Part shown: piece after piece, positions 44,240 through 52,492 of the stretch
Position numbering within the stretch: position 1 is the first letter of the stretch
How the letters are laid out: each line of letters starts with the position of its first letter
Source: PKWO01 sp036384915
GTDB taxonomy: Bacteria > Pseudomonadota > Gammaproteobacteria > Burkholderiales > Burkholderiaceae_D
Reading direction: 5' to 3'
NCBI GenBank assembly: GCA_036384915.1
Contig: DASVLJ010000030.1
Location: forward strand, 1-64,000
Length of the DNA: 64,000 bases
Program-made: the position numbers and the translations under genes
Notes under the pieces: model-generated
Seen by the model: only the letters and a program-made list of their open reading frames with translations
Told to the model about the DNA's origin: nothing
Database searches by the model: none

Positions 44240-45528
44240 GTTCGATACGCCGCACCCTGCTGGTCTGGCTGTCCATCGGCATGAGCGGGGGCATCCTGGC
44301 GGCCGCGCTGCTGATCTACGCCCAGGCGCGCGACGAAGCCAATCAATTATTCGACTACCAGATGCGCCAGTTCGTTGCTTCACTGCCCGACCGTGCCTTC
44401 GCCCCGCTTGGACCGGGGCGCGGCAATGAGGACGAGCATGACGTCGTAATCCAGATGTGGGACAGCAACGGCTTGCGCATCTACCGCTCGCACGAAAATG
44501 CGCCCTTGCCGCAGCGCGCCGAGCTGGGCTTTACCAACGTGACGGCACGCGGTATCGATTGGCGCGTATATAGCGCCCAATTGGGCGGGACCGTAGTGCA
44601 GGTGGCGCAACCCATGCGCGACCGGCTGCAAGTGGCGGCAAGGATGGCCTTGAAGACCGTGGCCCCGCTGCTTCTGCTTCTTCCCGTGCTCGCGCTTCTG
44701 ATCTGGATCACGGTGGGACGCGGCCTGGCTTCAATAGGCCGTGTGGCACGCGAAGTCAAGGCACGCGATGCCGACTCGCTGGTGCCGGTCTCGGAACTGC
44801 GCCAGCCGCAAGAGATATTGCCGCTCATCGGCGCCTTGAACGACTTGCTCTCGCGCCTCGATCAATCGATCGCCGCACAGCGCAATTTCGTCGCCGATGC
44901 GGCGCATGAGCTGAAGACACCTCTGACCGCGCTCACCTTGCAGGTTCAACTGGCCCAGCGCGCCGCGGACCCCAGGGAGCGCGACAGCGCCCTATCCGAT
45001 CTGAAACAAGGCATTGCGCGCATGAACCACCTGGTGCACCAGTTGCTTTCTATGGCGCGCCAGGAGCCGGGAGCCGCAGCACAAGAGTGGCATGAGCTTG
45101 ACCTCGCCGAACTGGCAACGCAGGTGGTAGCAGGCTTTGCCGGTCGCGCGCAGGCCAGGCAGATCGATCTTGGCCTGCGCAAGGCTGAACGAAGTATCGT
45201 GCGCGGCAGCGCCGAATCCTTGCGCACCTTGCTGGAAAATCTAGTCGACAATGCCTTGCGCTATTGCCCAAGCGGCGCCGTCGTCGACATTACGGTGGAA
45301 AACGATCCGGCGGGCGCTCTGCTGATGGTGCGAGACAATGGCCCCGGCCTGCCGGCTGAGGCCGTGCCGCGCATCTTTGACCGGTTTTATCGCGCAGAAG
45401 GTACGGAGGGCAATGGCAGCGGCCTGGGTCTCGCCATCGTCAAGCAGATCGCCGCTGCGCACAATGCGCAAACCGTGCTGCAGAATTCCCCCTCCGGCCT
45501 GGCGATAGGCGTTCGGTTTCCTCCTTAA
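44236..45528 (+). CDS. Membrane sensor histidine kinase (QseC/PmrB-like)
   Basis: A 430-residue inner-membrane kinase. The first membrane helix is at about 8-30, a short periplasmic loop of about 110 residues follows, and the second helix is at about 137-157. A HAMP-like linker leads to the kinase core with H224 in ADAAHELKTPL, N box NLVDNALRYC, DNGPGLP and GSGLGLAIV. The ligand-binding loop is small, as in QseC/TctE/PmrB kinases, but the acidic Fe-binding motif of PmrB is not obvious. Its start overlaps the regulator stop by four bases, giving a coupled pair. The signal is unknown. Confidence 0.92.
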   Translation: MSSIRRTLLVWLSIGMSGGILAAALLIYAQARDEANQLFDYQMRQFVASLPDRAFAPLGPGRGNEDEHDVVIQMWDSNGLRIYRSHENAPLPQRAELGFTNVTARGIDWRVYSAQLGGTVVQVAQPMRDRLQVAARMALKTVAPLLLLLPVLALLIWITVGRGLASIGRVAREVKARDADSLVPVSELRQPQEILPLIGALNDLLSRLDQSIAAQRNFVADAAHELKTPLTALTLQVQLAQRAADPRERDSALSDLKQGIARMNHLVHQLLSMARQEPGAAAQEWHELDLAELATQVVAGFAGRAQARQIDLGLRKAERSIVRGSAESLRTLLENLVDNALRYCPSGAVVDITVENDPAGALLMVRDNGPGLPAEAVPRIFDRFYRAEGTEGNGSGLGLAIVKQIAAAHNAQTVLQNSPSGLAIGVRFPP

Positions 45529-45597
45529 GGCTTCCTTAATTTTCGCCAGCTACCATGGCCCTGTATCTGCAATTTTTACCATGTCACAGGAGTCATC

Positions 45598-47058
45598 ATG
45601 CCATCGAGAAATCTTGCCCGCACCACGGTAGCCGCTGTCGTGCTTGCCGCCCTGGTGGGCGGCTACATGCTGCGCGACCAAACCCATTTGCGCTTTACTG
45701 AGCCGGCTACTGCCGCCGAACTGCCCATCCAGCATCATGTCAGCGCCGGTGTCGCCACCGCCACCGACTTTTCCGGTATCGTGGATCGCTACGGCCCGGC
45801 CGTGGTAAATATCAGCGTAACCGGCAAGGCGCAAAAAACCAGCCAGATCCAGATGGGGCCGCAGATCGATCCGGACGATCCCTTCTACCAATTTTTCAAA
45901 CACTTCGGCCCGCAGTTCCCGCAAGGGCAAGACGCCCCCATGATCCCGCACGGCGAAGGCTCAGGCTTCATCGTTACTCCCGACGGCCTGATCCTGACCA
46001 ACGCGCACGTGGTCGACGGCGCGCAAGAGGTCGTGGTAAAACTGACCGACCGGCGTGAATTCAAGGCCAAGGTACTGGGAAGCGACAAGCAATCCGACGT
46101 CGCGGTGATCAAGATCGAGGCGAAAAACCTGCCGACCGTGATACTGGGCGATCCCAATATGACCAAGGTCGGCGAACCGGTGCTGGCAATCGGTTCCCCC
46201 TTCGGTTTCGAGAATTCCGCCACCGCCGGCATCGTCAGCGCCAAGGCGCGCTCGCTGCCGGATGATCCTTACGTGTCCTTCATGCAAACGGACGTGGCCG
46301 TCAACCCGGGCAATTCAGGCGGCCCGTTGTTCAACCTTAAAGGAGAAGTGATCGGCATCAATTCGCAGATCTACACGCACACCGGCGGCTATCAGGGCTT
46401 GTCGTTCGCCATCCCGATCGATGTGGCGAACAAGGTGCAAAGCCAGCTCGTCGCCTACGGCAAGGTGACGCGCGGCCATCTCGGCGTGACCGTGCAGGAA
46501 ATGAACCAGGCCCTGGCCGATTCGTTCGGCTTGAAGAAGACCGAAGGCGCACTGGTCAGCGAGGTCGAAAAAGGCAGCCCGGCCGACAAGGCGGGCTTGC
46601 AGCCGGGCGACGTGATCCTGCGCCTGAACGATCACGACATTGCGCATTCCGCCGACTTGTCTTCGCAAGTGTCCGACCTTGCACCAGGCTCGTCGGTAGC
46701 CCTTGGCATCGTGCGCAAGGGTAACCCGATGACGCTGACGGTGAAGGTCGGGGAAATGAAGAACGCCAGCGTTGCGCAGAATGACGGCGGCACCGGAAAC
46801 AAGGGCCGCTTGGGCGTGGTGGTGCGTCCCTTGAACCCCGGTGAAACCGATGGCAACGGCGGCCTGGTGGTCGAACGCGCTTCGGGCGCCGCCGCCCGGG
46901 CCGGAATACAGCCGGGCGACGTGATCCTTGCCCTGAACGGCACGCCCATCACAAGCGGCCAGCAATTTCAATCGCTGGTGCAACATGCCGGGCATAGCGT
47001 GGCGCTGCTGATTCAACGCGAAGACGCCAAGATATTCGTCCCGGTGGATCTGGGGTAA
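45598..47058 (+). CDS. Periplasmic serine protease, HtrA/DegP (Do) family
   Basis: A 486-residue protease of the Do family with an N-terminal signal or anchor helix (about 8-24). The catalytic triad is H137 (TNAHVV), D167 (SDVAVIK) and S240 (NPGNSGGPL). Two PDZ domains follow (about 285-375 and 395-480), the usual DegP/DegQ/MucD layout. It degrades or refolds damaged periplasmic proteins. CAGGAG lies 5-6 bases before the ATG. It sits 69 bases after the sensor kinase on the same strand, so it may belong to the same transcript or be its main target. Confidence 0.93.
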   Translation: MPSRNLARTTVAAVVLAALVGGYMLRDQTHLRFTEPATAAELPIQHHVSAGVATATDFSGIVDRYGPAVVNISVTGKAQKTSQIQMGPQIDPDDPFYQFFKHFGPQFPQGQDAPMIPHGEGSGFIVTPDGLILTNAHVVDGAQEVVVKLTDRREFKAKVLGSDKQSDVAVIKIEAKNLPTVILGDPNMTKVGEPVLAIGSPFGFENSATAGIVSAKARSLPDDPYVSFMQTDVAVNPGNSGGPLFNLKGEVIGINSQIYTHTGGYQGLSFAIPIDVANKVQSQLVAYGKVTRGHLGVTVQEMNQALADSFGLKKTEGALVSEVEKGSPADKAGLQPGDVILRLNDHDIAHSADLSSQVSDLAPGSSVALGIVRKGNPMTLTVKVGEMKNASVAQNDGGTGNKGRLGVVVRPLNPGETDGNGGLVVERASGAAARAGIQPGDVILALNGTPITSGQQFQSLVQHAGHSVALLIQREDAKIFVPVDLG

Positions 47059-47062
47059 ATGG

Positions 47063-47093
47063 AAAAAATGCGCCCCGGTGAAAACGGGGCGCA
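47063..47093 (-). terminator. Intrinsic terminator of the MarR gene
   Basis: Read on the minus strand, TGCGCCCCG pairs perfectly with CGGGGCGCA (9 bp, 7-base loop) and is followed by six T (A at 47063-47068). It sits 30 bases past the marR stop. The same stem may help stop the plus-strand htrA message, but no T tract follows in that direction. Confidence 0.88.
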
Positions 47094-47123
47094 AACCATA
47101 GCTGCTTCTTCCATGGCTGTTGA

Positions 47124-47636
47124 TTACATCATGAAGGGCAACGGCAGCATGCCGAAGCCCTCATCGAGTTTGTCGATCGAAGACAGCATTCCTTGCAAAC
47201 CGGCGTCGAGATGCGCCAGGGCTTCATCGTCGAGATGCAGGATAGCCTCTTGCAGCAAACCGCGCGCAGGGGTCGGCGCTTCCTGCAGGACCTTCCTGCC
47301 CTCGTCCGACAATTTGAGATTCACCACGCGCTGGTCCGATGCATCGCGCTCTTTGACGATGTAGCCGCGCTTGCGCAAGGCATCGATCAAATTGCTCGCC
47401 GTGGTCTGATGGATGGCCAGCTTCGATGCCAGTTCCCCCACCCGCATGCTGGGCTGGTCCAGCAATTCCTGCATCATCCAAAGCTGCGCGCCATTGACGC
47501 CGCATTGTTTTTCTATCCACAAGGAATGGCGCTGGGCTGCGCGAAATACAATGCGCAATTTCTTCAGCACGTCGAGCCGATAATCGGCCCCCTGCCCTTG
47601 CGCCCCAGACGTCTCGGCCACGGAGGTCTCCTTCAT
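47124..47636 (-). CDS. MarR-family transcriptional regulator
   Basis: A 170-residue dimeric DNA-binding protein. The winged helix (about 55-130) has the family pattern MRVGELASKLAIHQTTASNLI with the wing ERDASDQRVVNLKLSDEG. GAAGGA lies about 6 bases before the ATG. It is divergent from the ClC gene, with both promoters in one 160-bp AT-rich region, so it probably represses itself and may control the exchanger. Ligand unknown. Confidence 0.9.
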   Translation of the reverse strand: MKETSVAETSGAQGQGADYRLDVLKKLRIVFRAAQRHSLWIEKQCGVNGAQLWMMQELLDQPSMRVGELASKLAIHQTTASNLIDALRKRGYIVKERDASDQRVVNLKLSDEGRKVLQEAPTPARGLLQEAILHLDDEALAHLDAGLQGMLSSIDKLDEGFGMLPLPFMM

Positions 47637-47663
47637 TCATTATCCTTCGGCAATATCATACGA

Positions 47664-47703
47664 TATAATACATTTGCACAAATATAGTTCAATGAAATAT
47701 AAT
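47664..47703. promoter_or_regulatory. Overlapping divergent promoters of the marR and ClC genes
   Basis: On the plus strand TTGCAC (47674-47679) and TATAAT (47698-47703) are 18 bases apart and point to the ClC gene. On the minus strand TTGAAC and TATTAT, 16 bases apart, point to marR. The AT-rich stretch between them has a CAAATATA/TATAATTTG near-palindrome that could be the MarR operator. Confidence 0.5.
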
Positions 47704-47797
47704 TTGCTGCAATGCATTGTATTAGAAACCAATCAGTCAAGCTGCCTCTTTTGCGCGCGCCCGCGAGCGTACGCCCGTCGTTTTTTTGTCCTCCGGT

Positions 47798-49189
47798 ATG
47801 ACTGTCAGTCTGGTTCATCTCGATCTTCCTTCCGCAGCACGCCAAATGCGCCGCGCTTTCGGCAGGCGTTTCGGTATCCTGAGCAATTTACAGAATCTCT
47901 GGCATCGCGGTTCGGCCTGGCTGGTGGGGCCGTTGCTGGTCGGGTTGATGGCGGTAGGCCTTGCCAAAGGTGCCGATTACGCCAACCGGATCAATCATCA
48001 ACTTTGCGGCCTGCATCCGCTTGCCCCCCTGTTGTTCATGCCGGCCGGATTTTCCTTGCTGGTCTATGCCGGCCGGCGCTTCTTCCCCGGCTCGCAAGGC
48101 AGCGGCATCCCGCAAACCATTGCCGCCATCAACGCGCCAGGCAAAGAGAAAAGCAGCCATCTGCTTTCCCTTCGCATCGCCATCGGCAAGGCTTGCCTGA
48201 CTCTGGCCGGCTTGCTGTTCGGCGCCTCGATCGGCCGCGAAGGCCCGACCGTACAGATCGGTGCCTCGATCATGCATGCATTCCAAGGCCGCGGCCCGTT
48301 CCAGCGCGAGGGCACGCGGCGCATTCTGATCCTGGCCGGCGGCGCGGCCGGCATCGCGGCGGCCTTCAATACGCCCCTGGCGGGCATCATGTTCGCCATT
48401 GAGGAACTGAGCAAGAAGCATGTCTTCAACGCCAACAGCTCGACGCTGGTCACGGTGATTCTCTCCGGCCTGATTTCGCTTGCCATTCTCGGCAACTACA
48501 CCTACTTCGGCACCAGCAACACTTCCCTCGAGTGGCAATACAGTATCTTCCCCATCATGGTATGCGGTATCGTGGGCGGCCTGTTCGGCGGCTTGTTCAG
48601 CCGGCTCGTGATCACTATTCCGGCCAAATTTCTCGCCGGGATGCCGGCCTGGGTTGCGCGCCGCCCGCTGGCCTTTGCCGCCCTGTGCGGCTTTGGCGTC
48701 GCGCTGCTGGGCTTGCCCGGCGGTGGTCTGGTGTTCGGCGCAGGTTACGATGCGACCCGGTTGACGCTGGAAGACAGCACCTTGCTGCCCTGGTACTTCG
48801 GCATCGCCAAGCTCGCGGCGACCCTGCTGTCCTCGGTTTCCGGCATGGCCGGCGGCATCTTCGCCCCTTCGCTGGCCGTGGGGGCCGGCGTGGGAGAGAA
48901 CATTGCCGTGCTGTTTCCGCACTTGGCGCCGCATAGTGCGATCATCCTGCTCGTGATGGCGGCCTATCTTTCTGGCGTAACGCGCGCGCCTGTCACCTCC
49001 TTTATCATTATGATGGAGATGACCGGCAGCCACGAAATGCTGTTGCCCCTGATGACCGCGTCGGTCATCGCTTCGGCCAGCTCTAAACTGGTTTGCCGTA
49101 CCCAGCTCTATCACGCGCTGGCCGACCGCTTCCCCATGCAAGCGCCGGTTGCCCAGAGTGAATCGAAGGGAGGGTCCCCTATCGACTGA
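47798..49189 (+). CDS. ClC-family chloride/proton exchanger
   Basis: A 463-residue inner-membrane protein of the ClC family with about 16 hydrophobic segments. Starting at the ATG at 47798 the key residues fall at the same numbers as in E. coli ClcA: the gating Glu at 148 (GREGPTVQ) and the proton Glu at 203 (AIEELSKK). GSGIPQ and GIFAPSLAVGA are the other anion-path motifs. With both Glu present it should exchange Cl- for H+ rather than act as a passive channel, a role tied to acid resistance in enteric bacteria. An in-frame TTG four codons upstream is possible. No strong ribosome binding site is seen. Confidence 0.93.
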   Translation: MTVSLVHLDLPSAARQMRRAFGRRFGILSNLQNLWHRGSAWLVGPLLVGLMAVGLAKGADYANRINHQLCGLHPLAPLLFMPAGFSLLVYAGRRFFPGSQGSGIPQTIAAINAPGKEKSSHLLSLRIAIGKACLTLAGLLFGASIGREGPTVQIGASIMHAFQGRGPFQREGTRRILILAGGAAGIAAAFNTPLAGIMFAIEELSKKHVFNANSSTLVTVILSGLISLAILGNYTYFGTSNTSLEWQYSIFPIMVCGIVGGLFGGLFSRLVITIPAKFLAGMPAWVARRPLAFAALCGFGVALLGLPGGGLVFGAGYDATRLTLEDSTLLPWYFGIAKLAATLLSSVSGMAGGIFAPSLAVGAGVGENIAVLFPHLAPHSAIILLVMAAYLSGVTRAPVTSFIIMMEMTGSHEMLLPLMTASVIASASSKLVCRTQLYHALADRFPMQAPVAQSESKGGSPID

Positions 49190-49331
49190 TTCAAATTTTT
49201 CGGGCGAGCGTACCGCTTTCCCTGCAATTTGGATGTACCCTTGCAGCGTGTCCGTGTACTATGTCCAGCTTCCGGCGCCTGCTTACAATTTACCGAGTTA
49301 ATTTACTATTTCTCAAATGGGAGTTTTCACC

Positions 49332-49856
49332 ATGCGTACGATGAATACCATCAAGCTTTCCGCGATCGCCGTCGCCGCCTTGTTGCTGGCAGCCTGCCAC
49401 ACTGAACCGGTCAAGCAGGAAGCCCCCACGCAGCAAGCAGCGGCCCCTGCGGCCAAGCCTGCCGACAATTACACCGTCAAGACTCAGACCGCCGAAGTCG
49501 ATCCCTTGAACGACCCGAAGGGTGCCCTGGCCCAGCGCAGCGTATTCTTCGATTTCGACAAGTACGACATCAAGCCTGAATACACCCAGCTCGTCACCAA
49601 CCACGCCAAGTACCTGGAATCGCATACCGCGCACAAGATCCAGATTCAGGGCAATACCGATGAGCGCGGCACCGCCGAATACAACCTGGCCCTGGGCCAG
49701 AAGCGCGCCGAAGCCGTGCGCAAGGCCATGGCCGCACTGGGCGTGCCTGACAGCCGCATGGAAGCCACATCGAACGGCAAGACTCAACCCAAGGCCGAAG
49801 GCCATGACGAAACCGCGTGGGCGCAAAATCGCCGTGCGGACATCGTCTACAAGTAA
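49332..49856 (+). CDS. pal: Pal/OmpA-family peptidoglycan-associated lipoprotein
   Basis: A 174-residue lipoprotein with signal peptide and lipobox LAAC, then an Ala/Pro/Gln-rich linker and an OmpA-like peptidoglycan-binding domain (about 65-174). The binding motif is QGNTDERGTAEYNLALGQKRA, here noted by its NTDERG, N-L-A-L-G-Q-x-R-A-x-A-V and NRRADIVY elements. GGGAG lies 8 bases before the ATG at 49332. It closely resembles Pal, but no tol genes surround it, so it may be an extra copy or a Pal-like protein rather than the member of the Tol complex. It ends at a strong bidirectional hairpin. Confidence 0.88.
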   Translation: MRTMNTIKLSAIAVAALLLAACHTEPVKQEAPTQQAAAPAAKPADNYTVKTQTAEVDPLNDPKGALAQRSVFFDFDKYDIKPEYTQLVTNHAKYLESHTAHKIQIQGNTDERGTAEYNLALGQKRAEAVRKAMAALGVPDSRMEATSNGKTQPKAEGHDETAWAQNRRADIVYK

Positions 49857-49906
49857 TTTCTGACGTATGGTGGCGGCCTGCTCCGCCGCTACCCGCCGCA
49901 AACGAA

Positions 49907-49941
49907 ATCGGCGTGTGTGCCTCGACAGCACACACGCCGAT
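49907..49941. terminator. Bidirectional hairpin between pal and the HU gene
   Basis: A perfect 14-bp stem, ATCGGCGTGTGTGC (49907-49920) with its complement at 49928-49941, encloses a 7-base loop. The flanking T tracts are modest on both strands (TGTCTTA rightward, TTCGTTT leftward). It sits between two convergent genes, so it likely ends both transcripts. Confidence 0.8.
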
Positions 49942-49976
49942 TGTCTTATGGGCGGGCCGCGCAGGCTCTCGATTTC

Positions 49977-50252
49977 TTATTTGTTGACGGCGTCCTTGAA
50001 GGCTTTGCCGGCGGAGAACTTGACCGTGGTGGCCGCCGGAATGTTGATGCTTTCCCCGGTGCGGGGATCGCGGCCGGTGCGGGCCGCGCGTTTGCCCGAA
50101 GCGAACGTGCCGAAACCAACCAATTGAATGCTGTCTCCTTTTGCGACTGTCGCAACGATGTTGTCCAGCAGCGATTCGAGCACGCGCTGCGCTGCCACCT
50201 TGGACAAATCGCATTCCTTTGCGATTGCGTCAACCAGTTCTGTTTTATTCAT
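49977..50252 (-). CDS. hup: HU-type nucleoid protein
   Basis: A 91-residue histone-like protein starting MNKTELVDAIAKECDLSK at the ATG at 50252, with GGAAGGAG just upstream. The DNA-binding arm has RTGRDPRTGESINIPA and the fold is complete (VGFGTFASGKR before it, FSAGKAFKDAVN after). HU bends and compacts DNA as a dimer. It ends near the bidirectional hairpin and is divergent from the kdp operon. It could be HU-alpha or HU-beta type. Confidence 0.95.
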   Translation of the reverse strand: MNKTELVDAIAKECDLSKVAAQRVLESLLDNIVATVAKGDSIQLVGFGTFASGKRAARTGRDPRTGESINIPAATTVKFSAGKAFKDAVNK

Positions 50253-50385
50253 AAGCGACTCCTTCCATGGACGAGAGGTGGATTTTAACACCGCTTCGCT
50301 GCCGTCACGACAAGCCGGCGGCCCGCGCTTGCCTTTTGCCAATTTGTTCCTGAAGGCGGCACAGGTTCCGGGTTTTGGGCACATC

Positions 50386-50423
50386 TTTACACTTTTTTTA
50401 CAGCCCGCCTTTTCCTTTTTACA
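50386..50423 (+). promoter_or_regulatory. KdpE-type operator: three TTTACA repeats
   Basis: TTTACA occurs at 50386, 50397 and 50418, spaced 11 and 21 bases, that is, one and two helical turns. The first two lie within TTTACACTTTTTTTACA followed by GCCCGCC, very like the known E. coli KdpE site (T-rich TTTATA/TTTACA followed by CCCCGCC). It lies about 65 bases before the first ORF of the kdp operon. Confidence 0.75.
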
Positions 50424-50486
50424 GCATTTTTAGGCGCCTCCCGATACGCTTTCCATGCAGGAATTTCCCGTTTTTTGGAGAACGAC

Positions 50487-50588
50487 ATGGATTGGATGGA
50501 CGGCATGGCCGCCGCAGCGATTGCGCTGCTGTGGCTGGTCACTTGGGCCTCGGTGCTCGGCTGCGTCAAACTGGGAGCACGCCAATGA
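50487..50588 (+). CDS. 33-residue membrane ORF at the head of the kdp operon
   Basis: ATG at 50487 with TTGGAG 7 bases upstream; it encodes MDWMDGMAAAAIALLWL followed by a hydrophobic stretch and a C-terminal KLGARQ. One predicted membrane helix spans about residues 7-28, flanked by acidic N- and basic C-ends. Its stop overlaps the kdpF start (ATGA), the same coupling seen between later genes. I know of no named family. It may be a second small subunit or a leader peptide; this is an inference from position and ribosome binding site. Confidence 0.6.
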   Translation: MDWMDGMAAAAIALLWLVTWASVLGCVKLGARQ

Positions 50589-50677
50589 ATACGACGTTCT
50601 ACGTAGCCGGCGCCGTGGTATCGGCTTGCCTGATGGTGTACCTCGTGATTGCGCTATTGAAGGCGGAGGATTTGTGA
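50585..50677 (+). CDS. kdpF: KdpF small subunit
   Basis: A 30-residue membrane peptide starting MNTTFYVAG and ending ALLKAEDL, matching the KdpF pattern of one helix and a KAED-type tail. It stabilises the KdpFABC complex in known systems. GGGAG sits 8 bases before the ATG, which overlaps the preceding small ORF's stop. Its own stop overlaps the kdpA start by one base. Confidence 0.88.
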   Translation: MNTTFYVAGAVVSACLMVYLVIALLKAEDL

Positions 50678-52482
50678 TGAGCATGCAAGCATTGCTCCTG
50701 CTTCTGCTGTTCCTTGCCATGCTGCTGGCGCTTTCCTATCCGCTCGGCATCTATCTTGCCAAGGTTGCGGAACCGCAAACCATACGCGGCCTTGGCTGGC
50801 TGCACAAACTGGAATCGCTACTCTACCGCGCGGCCGGCATCAAGACCAGCGACGAACAATCCTGGAAAAGCTATGCCGTTGCCTTGATCGCGTTCAACGC
50901 GCTCGGCGCGGCGTTCGTCTACCTGCTGCAACGGCTCCAGGCCTGGTTGCCGCTCAATCCGCAAAACCTGCCCAACGTCGGTCCCGACTCCTCGTTCAAT
51001 ACCGCGCTAAGCTTCGTCACCAACACCAACTGGCAGTCATACACGCCGGAATCGACGATGAGCTACCTGACCCAGATGCTGGCGCTGACGGGGCAGAATT
51101 TCTTTTCGGCCGCCACCGGCATCGCCGTTGTGTTCGCGCTTATCCGCGGCTTTTCACGCAAGAGCGCGGGAACGATCGGCAACTTCTGGGTCGATATGAC
51201 GCGCTCGACCTTGTATCTGCTGCTGCCGCTTTCGGCCGTGTTCGCGGTATTCCTGATGAGCCAGGGGGTGCTGCAGAACTTCGACGGCTACAAGGATGTC
51301 AGTCTGGTCGAGCCGGTCACGTATACGCAGCCCAAACTCGGTGCCGATGGCCAGGCCTTGAAGGATGCACAAGGCAATCCGCTTATGGAGACGCTGATCG
51401 CCAAGACGCAGACTCTTGCCATGGGCCCGGTCGCCTCGCAGGAAGCCATCAAGATGCTAGGCACCAATGGGGGCGGCTTCTACAATGCCAATTCGGCCCA
51501 TCCGTTTGAAAATCCGAACCCGCTGACGAATTTTTTCCAGATGATCGCCATCTTTGTCATTCCAGCGGGCCTCTGCTTTGCCTTTGGCCGAATGGCAGGC
51601 GACAGGCGTCAGGGTTGGGCCATCCTCGGCGCGATGACCTTGATCTTCGTCGTCATGGCAGGCCTTCTCTCCGTCGCCGAACAGCAAGCCAATCCGGTCT
51701 TGGCCGGTCTCGGGGTCGACCAGAGCATGAGCGCGCTGCAGGCCGGCGGTAACATGGAGGGCAAGGAGACACGTTTCGGCATCGCGGCATCGAGCCTGTT
51801 CGCCACCGTCACCACGGGCGCTTCATGCGGCGCCGTCAATTCCATGCACGACTCCTTCATGCCTCTGGGCGGCATGCTGCCCATGGTCTTGATCCAGTTG
51901 AGCGAAGTGGTTTTCGGCGGTGTCGGCACGGGGCTGTACACGATGTTGATCTACGCCGTATTGGCGGTATTCATTGCCGGCTTGATGATAGGCCGCACGC
52001 CGGAATACCTGGGCAAGAAGATCCAATCCTACGAAATGAAGATGGTATCGATCGCCTTGCTCGTCACGCCCTTGCTGATTCTCGGCGGCGCAGCCGTCGC
52101 CGTCATGAGCGATGCTGGCAAGGCCGGCATCTCCTTCGCCGGACCGCACGGCTTCTCGCAAGTGATCTATGCCCTGTCTTCGGCGGCGAACAACAACGGG
52201 AGCGCCTTCATGGGTCTCTCGGCCAATACGCCGTTCTACAACATTCTGCTGGCCTTCGTGATGTGGTTCGGGCGCTTCTCTGTCATCGTGCCGGTGCTGG
52301 CTGTCGCCGGTTCGCTGGCGGCCAAGAAGCGCGTGCCCGTCACGGGCGGCACCATGCCCACGCACGGCATGCTGTTCATCTCGCTCCTGGTCGGCACCGT
52401 GCTGCTGATCGGCGTGCTGAACTACGTCCCCGCCCTGGCGCTTGGCCCCATCGCCGAGCATCTGCAACTGTTTTCCCATTGA
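50677..52482 (+). CDS. kdpA: Potassium-transporting ATPase, channel-like subunit KdpA
   Basis: A 601-residue inner-membrane subunit that binds and moves K+ through a channel-like pore. The ATG at 50677 overlaps the kdpF stop. About 10 hydrophobic helices contain the four selectivity-filter regions; the GTNGGGFYNANSAHPFENP loop is a KdpA hallmark. It works with KdpB. Length is slightly above the usual 560 residues because of a loop near 200-250. kdpB starts 10 bases after its stop. Confidence 0.96.
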   Translation: MSMQALLLLLLFLAMLLALSYPLGIYLAKVAEPQTIRGLGWLHKLESLLYRAAGIKTSDEQSWKSYAVALIAFNALGAAFVYLLQRLQAWLPLNPQNLPNVGPDSSFNTALSFVTNTNWQSYTPESTMSYLTQMLALTGQNFFSAATGIAVVFALIRGFSRKSAGTIGNFWVDMTRSTLYLLLPLSAVFAVFLMSQGVLQNFDGYKDVSLVEPVTYTQPKLGADGQALKDAQGNPLMETLIAKTQTLAMGPVASQEAIKMLGTNGGGFYNANSAHPFENPNPLTNFFQMIAIFVIPAGLCFAFGRMAGDRRQGWAILGAMTLIFVVMAGLLSVAEQQANPVLAGLGVDQSMSALQAGGNMEGKETRFGIAASSLFATVTTGASCGAVNSMHDSFMPLGGMLPMVLIQLSEVVFGGVGTGLYTMLIYAVLAVFIAGLMIGRTPEYLGKKIQSYEMKMVSIALLVTPLLILGGAAVAVMSDAGKAGISFAGPHGFSQVIYALSSAANNNGSAFMGLSANTPFYNILLAFVMWFGRFSVIVPVLAVAGSLAAKKRVPVTGGTMPTHGMLFISLLVGTVLLIGVLNYVPALALGPIAEHLQLFSH

Positions 52483-52492
52483 AAGAACACTC

